DNA from: Bradysia coprophila
Taxonomy: Eukaryota; Arthropoda; Insecta; Diptera; Sciaridae
Reading direction: 5' to 3'
Assembly (NCBI RefSeq): GCF_014529535.1
Contig: NW_023503608.1
Coordinates: 5,072,501-5,136,500 of the forward strand
Length of the DNA: 64,000 nt
Below are positions 21,374-36,634 of the stretch, piece by piece (the first letter of the stretch is position 1; the number at the start of each line of letters is the position of its first letter). The position numbers were made by a program, and so were the translations under genes. Under the pieces are notes generated by a model. The model worked only from the letters and a program-made list of their open reading frames with translations, was not told where the DNA came from and made no database searches.

Positions 21374-23031
21374 GAGGGATTCTTTTGAAAAACAGCCTAC
21401 CGAAATCGGACGCATTTTCTATTGGAATTTTTTATATGTGCCTAGAAAGGACTTCGACCCTAGAAGCCAAAACCACTTTCAAAAAAATTCTTCGAAGTTT
21501 GTGTGGCTGGTCAAAGGTGAGCAAAAACCGAAATATTGCAATTTTCTTACAAAAATTGCTCCAGTTACACGAGCCGAACAGGGTCGTGTGGGGTGTCATT
21601 AGAAAGGTAATCACATGTACTATTGAGCCGAATAGGGTCTTGTTGGGTTTAAAATTCATCCACACTGAAATATGTGCAGATAAAGTTTTTAACCGAAGAC
21701 GTACACTGTTCTTACTGAAATTTCTCGAGGTACACAAAATGTACATGGTCGTGTGGGGTATCATTTGAAAGGTAATTTTATGTGCTTTTGAGCCAAATAG
21801 AGACTAATGTGGTTTGGATGCATCTATGATGAAATATGGACATTTAAACATTTCAACTTCTTTTTCAGCGCATATGTATCCAAACCACATAAAACTCTAT
21901 TTGGCTCAAAAGCTCATAAAATTACCTTTCAAATGATACCCTACACGACCATGTACATTTTGTGTACCTCGAGAAATTTCAGTAAGAACAGTGTACGTCT
22001 TCGGTTAAAAACTTTATCTGCACATATTTCCAATGACATAATAGTGGGATAGACAGGAATTACGTAGACGAAATCGTGAAGCAAAAATAAGCTCTGTGTA
22101 ATATACATTTGAGGCACACACACTTACAAATGCCAATTAATTTTGACAAGTCGGTGAAACTGTTGTAAACTTTTCGAAATCAATTTTTACCACTTTCAAC
22201 GATAGCTGCTACTATCAATTACACATAAACTGTTCACTATCTAATTACACACATTTTCTGACACATTTTATAATTTTTGAAAAGAAATGTCCCGACATTT
22301 TAATATTGACGATGCTAGCACTTTTATTATGCGTGACTATACTGACCGTGAAAGTTTATAAATTCAGCCAACTGATTGAATTCTCCGATCGTCAAGATTT
22401 GTAATAAAAAAAATCATTCGATCGAAAAGGAGAAAATCACAAAATTAGTTCAATTTTTAGGACAATGAGAGATTGTTTACATGAAATATAAATTTCAGTT
22501 CGATAAATATTTAATTTTGAAAGATAGAAATGCTTTAAACCAATTTCGAAGAAAGAGTGAAAATGTAAATTTCCTTCGCGCCTACATTTCAAAATAAGTA
22601 CGAAAATACGTAAGTACCATAAATTTAAGGTACTCACACACACACTTGAATATTTCGTATTTGCTTTTGCTTCACCGCTAGAACAAAATATTTACATAGA
22701 AGGCCTGTCTATCCCACTATTATGTCATTGCATATTTCAGTGTGGATGAATTTTAAACCCAACAAGACCCTATTCGGCTCAATAGTACATGTGATTACCT
22801 TTCTAATGACACCCCACACGACCCTGTTCGGCTCGTGTAACTGGAGCAATTTTTGTAAGAAAATTGCAACTTTTCGGTTTTTGCTCACCTTTGACCAGCC
22901 ACACAAACTTCGAAGAATTTTTTTGAAAGTGATTTTGGCCACTAGGGTCGAAGTCTTTTCTAGGCACATATAAAAAATTGCAATAGAAAATGCGTCCGAT
23001 TTCGGTAGGCTGTTTTTCAAAAGAATCCCTC
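21374..23031. mobile_element. Large palindromic foldback element, middle layer of the nest
   Basis: The ends read GAGGGATTCTTTTGAAAAAC and its complement. AGGC at 21370-21373 and 23032-23035 looks like a four-base target duplication. If the inner 700-base insertion is left aside, the two halves (21374-~21850 and ~21855-22030 plus 22739-23031) are near-complementary along their whole length, forming an almost 1-kb foldback. Open frames on both strands here are mirror images of each other and are not genes. A partial relative lies at about 56390-56535. Confidence 0.8.
22031..22730. mobile_element. hAT-like element, innermost layer of the nest (CAATGACATAATAGTG ends)
   Basis: 27-base inverted ends start CAATGACATAATAGTGGGAT. 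An exact eight-base duplication CATATTTC lies at 22023-22030 and 22731-22738. It is 700 bases, AT-rich, with GCACACACAC / GTGTGTGTG blocks inside and no transposase. It shares its termini with the 33-base insertion in the glucose-6-phosphatase intron. Confidence 0.85.
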
Positions 23032-23118
23032 AGGCAGGAGCGTTTCATTTTTGGAACTTCAAATAAGGGACCTAATACACTGTATGAAAATGAACTCAAA
23101 TGAATACTGACATAAATT

Positions 23119-24921
23119 GCTGGTGCCTTGATTTTGAAATTGAAAACAAAAGTCTAATCTAAAATCAAGGAGAAATAAAAGTCCTGTGCGTTTTACCATA
23201 GAATTTTCTTTTGTTTTATTCCTCATTCTCACGTCAGTTTAAATATATTAATTTTAGATTCTTCTTTCGTCTTCTTGTTCATGCGAAATTTTTTTCTTGT
23301 TTTTCTTTTCTACATCTTCTATTTGACTCTCTTAAACAAACCACTCGTTTTCTCATCTTTCTCAACGGATTTCCATTTATGTAATTCGGAATAATGCGGA
23401 AAATGTGATTAATCAATAATTTTGTTACTCTTTTTTACATCATTTTCTCAGTAAACCATTCTGGTTAGTTCACATTTACACAATGAAATTGATGATGTTT
23501 ATGGCCATTCACTCACGAATAAAAAGGAGAGGAGAAAAAAAATGTAAAAATAAAGAAAATACAATGGACTGATAGTCTGTGTGCAAATCAGTTCCTCATA
23601 AGGTCACGGCCACATGTGATCTACAAAATTTTATTTTTGTGAGCCCTATGTTATATCCTTGTTATATCTCAACCGACACATAGAATACAAATTGATGTCG
23701 GACGCGAATGTCTCATGAAACTGAAAAATGAAATTTGCTTGCAGTGATAACGGAGAGAGAGATTTCGGCACAGTTAAACCTAATTAGCCTCGAGGGCAAT
23801 GTCGAAATGAGCGAAAATACACCGCCAAAATTCAATTTGAATTTCGATTTATTAGATAGTTCGAACAGTTAGCACCATTTTATAGCAGGCTGCTGACCAT
23901 AATTGTGATATAACAGACCTGAATTGACTAGTTTACTTCAACTGATCTCTGTCAAACGTACGGCTCGGAACTGATCAAGTCGTCTGAAACCTGAAGCTCA
24001 GATTAACTGAGCCTGATTAGAACTGAACCCTGACGCCTGAAAAATTTTTACCTAAAATCTGAAGGCCAATAAAAATTTAAGTGAATGGGATCAAATTTCA
24101 GGTGTATCTGTGATCTGGATACCTGACCTGTCACATGTCAAACGTCAAAATAACCGCATGCAAATTCAAACTGAACTTCGCTCTCAATTTATTTTTGCAT
24201 TCTATAATTGTTGAAAGCTGATCCCGAGATCAGTTAATTTCAACAAAAATTTGATTTTCAATTTACATTCGTCATACATTACACTACCTTCAATATGACA
24301 CCAATTGGAATTCTGATCAATGTATGACGGCTGGGACATCCACATTTATGGTTCACTTAGCGCTCAAATAATCTCAATGTCCATGAACAAATCGGGTGTA
24401 CAAGTATCAAACTGTAGACTAAGGAGCGACTGTAATGCACACAGGCTCTGGGTCTACAATATTTCACTATAAATTTCTAATGGACTAAGCTTGAATCTAG
24501 CTTCCTTCTCAAACATGTTTCAAAGGATTTTGCACTTTAAAAAAATTGAATTACAAAAGAAGAATGAAAATGTAGAACTATGAACGTAATAAAGCTGGAT
24601 GGATGGGATGCATCTATCTAATCAACTCGTAAAGTTGTCGTAATTTAAAAAATAAAAAAAAAACGAACAAAAAACTTCAACGTTTCGCTTTATAATAGTA
24701 ATCATATGAATGAATCTCATTAATCCTGAAAACGTAATCATTACATCGAAAACTTGAAAGCTGGTCTTGTTCATTTAGAAATTTTGCAATTGATTTTTTT
24801 TAAATTGGTTGTTGTTGTTGTTGTGGTTTCTTTTTGTTTACCATTTAAAATGAATATAAATACGCCCGCCCAATGTTAAAATTAGTAAATAGACGCACAA
24901 CGTAAACTTTGATTTTATGTA
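23119..24921. other. Intergenic, degenerate repeats, no gene seen
   Basis: A small palindrome with CCTTGATTTT / AAATCAAGG lies at about 23130-23170. From about 23930 to 24230 the sequence is rich in CTGA / TCAG words, a low-complexity style that recurs at 59330-59560. I see no coding sequence. Confidence 0.4.
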
Positions 24922-27553
24922 TCACTTGAGGCATGATTCAAAATAGGTACCACCAATGTAGCTGCCTCGCATCGCTTTCGCCACATTCTGTTCGAATAGT
25001 CTTCGGTTGGTGCTCAGTACATTCGCTGCTTCTTTATTCAGCGGATCTTCGGCATTCGGCTCCTGTTTGGATGTAAAAAGATTTTTTAGTTTATTGATTC
25101 GGCGTTTGCATTGAACGACTGTGGGCATATCAGTGGTTCGTATGGTGACGGTTTGAGACCTATATTTTTATACGATACAAAAACCATGAATTTTGTGCTA
25201 GGAGGTACCTAACCTAAGATAGGCCTAGTGAATGTTGCAACTGTCAACCATGGTAGAAAGGTAGAAAATCCAACTAGAAAATGCAGAATGGAATTTGAAA
25301 ATAAAATTTTATTGAAAAGACTTGCCATGCCAGCCTGCCAGTCTAAGACTGGTCAGTCACGACACTAATAAAACATTGTTTTTCAATTCCATTCTTCATT
25401 TCGCTCCGTGACAATTTAAATCCACGATGTGTGACATCTGAGATATACAACAGAAACCTGTCCTCGTTACGGCCCTTCGAGCCCTTGCAAGAGAAAAATT
25501 CTTTCGGATACTGTAATAATATGGCGTATGATTCAATCCGTGACCTTAAGATCGACTGATATGCACACATGTTCTCGATCTGGTTGTGTAAACATTTTTA
25601 TGGTGCTTTTATGGGAAACAAGAGAAGCAGTTGCGATTATTTAGTAGACAGTCAAACATTGAAGGAACGGTAGGTTAATGCACATACAGTAAAAAGTCTC
25701 CACTGATTTTCACAAGATCGATAAAGTGATCGTCATATGAGTCATATTATGCCATTAACCCTTTTTGATGTTGTTGTTAAGGATTTAGTCGGACTACTTC
25801 AGTAACAAACAATCTTGACCGTGTGGCTCTTGTTTCGCTAGAAATTGTAAGTTTCTTGTCACTTTGTCTGTGATCAGAATCATCCCCTTCTCCACTTTAA
25901 GCACTGATTGATAAAATTGTTCCTGATTTGCATCATCACCCAACCCATCAAAATGATGGGAATTTGAATGTGAATTTGAACGAGCTATGCTTTTTGAAAA
26001 GTCTTGAATTTGATTTGGTTGCTCAGGAGTAAAAATCTGCATTGTCGAAATCTTAACTCCAATTCATTGAAAATTCGAAGAAGAAAAAAAAAGCCTGAAC
26101 GATGGCAGATAGATAAAATGCCTTGGGACAAGAGTAAATGTATCCGATTACAGAGTTTGACGACTCGATACCATAAGGATTGCAATGTCTCAACAAATTT
26201 CCTTCGTTAACATTCGTTACTGGCGACATCAGCTTATGTCAATAGGGAATTTCAACATGACATTTATAAGCTGTCATACGCAGCGTCGTTACGATCAAAG
26301 TGCTGAAAGAACAGGTTAAGACAACCACGAAGGCGGGTGACACCACATTTTATTAAGAGATAGTGTGAGAAATCAACTTGAAGAAAATATTTTTCTCGAA
26401 AATTCAGAATTTTGTTTTTGTTAAGTTCCATTTTACATAAAAACTTCGTAGCCGTTGACGCAACTGTGTGTCACCGCCTTCGTGATCAACTCAGAGTTGT
26501 CTTAACCTGTTCTTTCAGAACCTTGGTTACGATCGTCTCAACAGATTATTTATCTCATCATACACTTTGACATGGCGCAATAATAGCTTGGACAGTGTAG
26601 ATGTTTCGAGAAATTAGGAAATCTTTGGTAATAAAAATCAAGAAATGATCACTAGTAAAACACCTAACTGAAAACAAATTCGAAATGTTGACCAAAATTA
26701 CTAACTGAACTAGACTAGACGGGCTGAGCGTTCATCACGTAAACTTAAGTAAAATTTACTTGATCCGCAAAAAATGCCCATTTCATTAAGAACAATACAT
26801 AATTTGCACAAAACTCACCAAGAAAAGATGCGTCAAGCCGTAAACGATCGAGTTAATTGATAGCACAGGCTTCCTAAAAAATTAGAGCGGAAAAATGAAT
26901 TCTCCAATCGATGCACGTAGTCAAAAATTATTCAAATTTACCAATCTTCTCGCAATATATTCAGACAAACGTTACCCTGAAGATCAATGTTCGGATGATA
27001 GACAGCAGTCTCACATTTTACCTTCGGTGGTTCGTGTGGATAGTTTGGGCCCACCTAAAATCAACACGATCGCATGAATACAATACGTTTCGGTCATTTT
27101 GACCAATTTTCACAAAATTGAAAATTGACTACGAGAACGAAAAATTTGAAAGAATTTTACCTTGAAATTGAACACGAAGCGCCCTTGTTTGTAGAAACCT
27201 TGAGATTGAAAAACGATTTTTTTTGTTTTTCATTGTTCGAGAAACAAGCAAAAATGTCAACAGAATTTACCTTCATCCGGACATATGATCAATTTAAACG
27301 TTAACAAATCATCTGGATCGGGAAAGTCGGTGTTACATGTTTTCGGCAAACTTAAATCGTTTATGTCTGCGAAATGAAATTGTTGTTTTTAGCGTGACCA
27401 TTTGTTTTGATTTTTTTCACTTCGATGGTCGCATACGGAAATTCTGTGGCATTTACCTTTTTGTATTCTAAGCTGAGCTGCGCTAGACTTTTTCTGTGTA
27501 CCTTTGATCGGGTCGCCATCCTTTTTCTGTTTCAAACTGAATAATTTGATCAT
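24922..27553 (-). CDS. UBC12: NEDD8-conjugating enzyme E2 UBC12 (UBE2M)
   Basis: Six exons, 27457..27553, 27271..27366, 27161..27198, 26942..27054, 26819..26873 and 24922..25062, join in frame to 179 residues; the human protein has 183. The N terminus [11 protein letters not shown] is the docking tail that binds the NEDD8 E1. The E2 fold follows with [44 protein letters not shown] (catalytic Cys107, matching human Cys111), and the end [19 protein letters not shown]…CLK. The enzyme passes NEDD8 to cullins with an RBX partner and so activates cullin-RING ubiquitin ligases. Introns are short except the last, which is 1.76 kb and carries a hAT-like MITE and unrecognised open frames. The gene lies head to head with RecQ4. 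Confidence 0.95.
25794..26042 (-). other. Unrecognised open frame inside the last UBC12 intron
   Basis: 82 codons on the same strand as UBC12, starting [17 protein letters not shown] and rich in Gln, Asn, Ser and His before an ordinary-looking C-terminal part ([17 protein letters not shown]). A second frame lies at 25343-25570. Composition looks more protein-like than the surrounding intron, but I recognise no family. It may be an alternative exon, a nested gene or the remains of one. Confidence 0.25.
26296..26525. mobile_element. hAT-like MITE in the UBC12 intron
   Basis: Inverted ends CAAAGTGCTGAAAGAACAGG and (right end, read inward) CAAGGTTCTGAAAGAACAGG, with an exact eight-base duplication GTTACGAT at 26288-26295 and 26526-26533. 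A subterminal inverted pair contains GAAGGCGGGTGACACCACA. Non-coding. Confidence 0.85.
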
Positions 27554-28013
27554 ATTGTGTGCTGATGCGGATGCAAATAAATTTTTTATTTCGAGTAAAT
27601 GAGTCGCTAGAAATGGCCTGAGGGAACAATTTTTATCGAAAAAAAATGATTTATTTTCAACACACACAATTTGAAGCGAAATGGAGGTTGGCACAATGAC
27701 AATGACAGATTAATAATTGTATGTGTGTGTGTGGGTACACTGAAAGTCTACCTTTGCCGACTCTTTCTTTATGGCCTTTGTGGCGAGCAGACCAGAATAT
27801 GACATTTTTAATAGTATACCGCTGGCTGGTAAGGCGGAACTACCTTACCGATGTGTTGATATTTTTCGCGCTTTTTTCAGTGAAATGTTACGTCTCATAC
27901 AAAATAGTGGTCCTACCATTCATTGAGACTTTATCAATGAGGAAATACCAGCAAAGTTAACGTTTAGTGGAATACAAATTAATTGGCAACGAATAATTGA
28001 TAGTTTTCTGATA
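27554..28013. promoter_or_regulatory. Shared region between UBC12 and RecQ4 (divergent start)
   Basis: The two start codons are 460 bases apart on opposite strands, so this stretch must hold both promoters and 5' leaders. A short TG repeat lies at about 27719-27732. No TATA box is obvious in either direction, as is common for housekeeping genes. Confidence 0.55.
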
Positions 28014-33285
<5,272 letters not shown>

Positions 33286-33321
33286 ACAGCGGATGAGATG
33301 TCGTAAATGTTTTGTGATTTA

Positions 33322-33327
33322 AATAAA
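33322..33327 (+). terminator. RecQ4 polyadenylation signal
   Basis: AATAAA lies 37 bases after the RecQ4 stop codon. Confidence 0.6.
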
Positions 33328-33484
33328 AATTTAAAAAAATCATTTCAACTGATGAGGTCTTTTTATACCGTTTTTACAGTTTTGAGGTCCACATTGGTTC
33401 AGAGCAAAATTTGGTGACTCTTACCTATAACAGAAACAAACACTGCGAGTAATGTAATCGTTGAAACTGGTAAGTTCGATTTCA

Positions 33485-33600
33485 TTTCCCACTGTTCGAT
33501 GTGAAATCTGTTACTTCGTTCGGGCTACAACTCGCAAAATTGCCTAAAATATACCGTCCACAACAGAGATACGTAAATAACTAAATAAATAAATAATTTC
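33485..33600. repeat. Fragment of the CCGTCCACAACA palindromic repeat family
   Basis: GTTCGGGCTACAACTCGC…ATACCGTCCACAACAGAGATACGTAAATA recurs in reverse near 49080-49200, where it forms one arm of a palindrome. Confidence 0.6.
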
Positions 33601-33769
33601 AAACTATTACTGCATCCCCTATGCGAAAGTTTATTACTATTACGTAGCACTTTACCCGCTGGGAAAATCTATATTTTCGATTCATTTTTCATAAATTCTT
33701 ATACGAGATAGTGAAATTTCGCAAGGTACAGGCAGTAAACAAAACACATTTGTGAACATACGTAATTGA

Positions 33770-34078
33770 GTTCCAAACAAAAAAAAATTATATTTTTTAT
33801 CGATGGAGAACCTAATTATAAGACACTTGGTCTCGTATCATATGCCAAAAAAAGTTAAAACTTTTTTTATAAATCATTTTGAAAGTCACTAAAAACACGA
33901 AAATTCGAATCGAAATACAAAAATTTTTGATGACATACTGTATTTCTATTCGAATTTTCGTGTTTTTAGTGACTTTCAAAATGATTTATAAAAAAAGTTT
34001 CAACTTTTTTTGGCATATGATACGAGACAAAGTGTCTTATAATCAGGTTCTCCATCGATAAAAAAAAATGTTTGGAAC
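33770..34078. repeat. Long foldback palindrome
   Basis: Ends GTTCCAAAC and GTTTGGAAC. The arms (33770-~33915 and ~33945-34078) are nearly perfect complements sharing ATCGATGGAGAACCT, TCGTATCATATGCC and AGTCACTAAAAACACG. The open frame at 33879-34061 is one arm read through and is not a gene. Confidence 0.8.
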
Positions 34079-34080
34079 TT

Positions 34081-34268
34081 AATTCATTACTTCGGAAACA
34101 ATTTTGTCATAAAAGCAAACTCACAAGCTTGGGCAACTGTCTTTTCAGCATGTGTAGTTGCATACATCGCCTTTGGCTCGGATATACAAACTCCGAAGTT
34201 TGTTGTGCAAAAACACACTGGCGAGTTTGCTTTTATTAAAAAGTTGTTACCTCATGTAATGAATAATT
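34081..34268. repeat. Second foldback directly after the first
   Basis: AATTCATTAC … AAAAGCAAACTC at the left pairs with GAGTTTGCTTTT … GTAATGAATAATT at the right, with a loop rich in unpaired sequence. It abuts the foldback at 33770-34078. Confidence 0.55.
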
Positions 34269-35152
34269 ACTTTAGCATCATCCAATGTAACCCACTATTA
34301 ATTCCTGATAGCGGATAAAGGAAATTTAACTTGATATCTGAACGGTGTGAAAAATGAAATTTTCAATGCGGAAGATTCAATAACACATTATGTCCAGGGA
34401 TCCACATTTTTATTAAAAAGAGTTGAAAGATTTTAAATTCCAAAACTTGGTGCACAATAGACTGTCGACTTTTCTAAAATTATTCTTGTTCTTGAACAAT
34501 GTTCAACGAACATTACATTATACGATTAAACAAACACAAAGGATCTCATTATGAATATGCTGAAAATGAGTTCAGACCAGCAATGAATTGCTACTATAAA
34601 TATTCAGCTGAAAAAATATAATAAATTATGTCACTCAAGTGGTCGGCTAAAACAACTAAAATTTGTCACAGCAAATCTGTTTGTGTTTCTTAGAACATTT
34701 TTGAATACTTTGTAACGAATACTTTGGATGGTACAATAACACATTGTATAATAGGATCTACGACATTTATGTTAAACGTTCAAATGGCTATATAAACGAA
34801 TGAACTTTATTATAAATCACAATTAACGAGTGAGGCACTAATAATAAATGCCATTTCATCATACGTTATGGTTTAGGGAAGGACAACTTCTCAACTTAAA
34901 TTTAACGTTAGTGTGATAACTGTTCGCATTATAATGGTATATATACCACACGAACGATGGCTGACTCATACATAATACATAAGAGAGATTCAATCAGAAC
35001 TGTGTTGTTGAGTTAAACGTGTATTACGTATTGGCTAAAGATAAAGATTTTTATTTCGACAAAAGTACACATCCTACAAGAGTACATGACTCACTTATGA
35101 CGTAAAACATTAGCAAACAAAAACAACCAAAATTCGTTCGACTCAAGCTAGT
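34269..35152. other. Intergenic, no gene seen
   Basis: AT-rich 3' flank of the leucine-rich-repeat gene. No supportable feature. Confidence 0.5.
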
Positions 35153-35881
35153 TTATTCGCAGGAGTCAAAGTCATTTAGCGAAAGGAAACGTTGCTGCGG
35201 AGGTAGGTCTGTCATCAGTTTTCCAGCGTCCACGTCTGTAACGTCCTTATGACACATAACCAGAACACGTAGATTCGGAAATTTTTTCTTAAATTCACGT
35301 AGGTCCAGCGATTTCAGCTTATTATTTTGCAATTCAATTTTACGCAGTTCAGTCAATTGAGTCGACAGATCATTCAGTATGAAGTTTTCCATTCCATTGT
35401 CCGATAAGAACATCAATTGCAATTTTGGCGTATGATTCAGAATGCTGGTATCGAATGTCTTGATTGTGTTGTTGGGCAGTTCTAACCGTTCAAGCAGGTG
35501 ATTTGACTCGAAGAGAGAATTATCCAAGGATGAAATCTCATTATCGTCCAGATAAATGGATGTTAGCTTTGAGCAACCTTTGAATGCGTCGGCAGCCACT
35601 TCCTTCAATCCGATACCAATTGCTTTGATCACTTTTACATTAGGAAAGGCATTACAGACGTTGGAAGTTAATTTCATCGATTTAATGGTTCCATTTAGAC
35701 GAACTTCAACAATGCTCTCTGCAGGAATTTCTTCAGATATAATTGGCAGATCGGGATCGTATACTAGCACTTCACATAAGTTTTCATCCACTTTATTGCA
35801 AGTAACTTTGTCAGTTGGATTTCCTATGATTCCGGGAGCACATCCAACCAAAAATAATCCGTATATTAAAATGAGCGACAT
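35153..35881 (-). CDS. Secreted leucine-rich-repeat protein (242 aa)
   Basis: A single exon of 242 codons. The ATG at 35881 starts MSLILIYGLFLVGC, a good signal peptide; an upstream in-frame GTG is not used. After a short Cys-containing N-terminal part (VTCNKVDENLC), about five leucine-rich repeats follow. Typical ones are LTSIYLDDNEISSLDNSLF, LLERLELPNNTIKTFDTSIL, LQLMFLSDNGMENF and LRKIELQNNKLKSLDL. The protein ends DFDSCE without a membrane span, so it is probably secreted. Leucine-rich repeats bind proteins or other ligands. Insect relatives include immune and cell-adhesion proteins, but nothing here fixes the partner. No frame damage is seen. Confidence 0.85.
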   Translation of the reverse strand: MSLILIYGLFLVGCAPGIIGNPTDKVTCNKVDENLCEVLVYDPDLPIISEEIPAESIVEVRLNGTIKSMKLTSNVCNAFPNVKVIKAIGIGLKEVAADAFKGCSKLTSIYLDDNEISSLDNSLFESNHLLERLELPNNTIKTFDTSILNHTPKLQLMFLSDNGMENFILNDLSTQLTELRKIELQNNKLKSLDLREFKKKFPNLRVLVMCHKDVTDVDAGKLMTDLPPQQRFLSLNDFDSCE

Positions 35882-35929
35882 GCTGCACACACTAGTGAAA
35901 TTTACAAAATGAATGTTCGGCCGGGTGAT

Positions 35930-36634
35930 GCAGCAATATAAATATTATTGTGAAAATTGATAATGATCAGTTTACTCGACCTTAGTAATCAGAATATTTA
36001 AAGTTTATTCGAGTTATGAATTTAGCGAAAACAATTGAGTCAAATTGGCAATAAAGAAGTGATAACGGAATTGCACTCTCTAGAGTGATACAAATGATCA
36101 TGACCTCTGGTTATCAAAATGATGTAAGAGGGATCGTGTTCGATAATTTCATTAGTCGTGAAATCAAAACTAGTAAGCAGATCAAGTCACAAAATAGTTA
36201 CTGATGTTGATAATAATTGTATTGAAGTAAGGCACTCAAGTCACTTGCCAAATGGAGTCATCGTCTGAATTGAATGATTTCAACAACGTCTTAGCATTTT
36301 GATATTGCACCAATGAAATACTCTTCAAAAGTAAAAATGATCTTGCAACCTGCACTGTTTATAAGATTTTCTTCAACAGACTGCAGCCTCTGGCAACGCA
36401 ACCAACATATAATAATACGCATATTCTAAAATTCTATATATTCTCAACAGTCTAAGACCATTACATGCTTGTCAGTCGAGAATCGTTCTTTTCTTCGAAT
36501 TTCATGTACTTTCGACGCCTCGCCTAGGATCAACAAAATTCACACAAACAGTCTACTTTTCAACTTGTTATCCCTTTTCATGTAAAAATGAACTATTACA
36601 ATAAAGGAGATTCCATTTCCTTGAAAATGTTTTT
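35930..36634. other. Intergenic, no gene seen
   Basis: Upstream of the leucine-rich-repeat gene. An AT-rich TATTTATA-like stretch near 35937-35947 could be its promoter. Nothing else is supportable. Confidence 0.4.

Larger units (their letters stand above)
21349..23118. mobile_element. MITE, CACGGCAGAG family (copy 4), interrupted host of a nest
   Basis: The left piece, 21349-21373 (ACGGCAAAGTAAAATAAACC), and the right piece, from 23032 (AGGCAGGAGCG … GGGACCTAATACACTGTATG) to about 23118, together match the other family copies. They are separated by the palindromic element 21374-23031, with the four bases AGGC repeated at both junctions. Confidence 0.75.

Noticed and set aside
21318-23099. 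Several matching open frames on both strands
   Set aside because: They are mirror images within the arms of a palindromic element and do not encode a recognisable protein.
33879-34061. 60-codon open frame
   Set aside because: It is one arm and the centre of a long palindrome and has no protein features.
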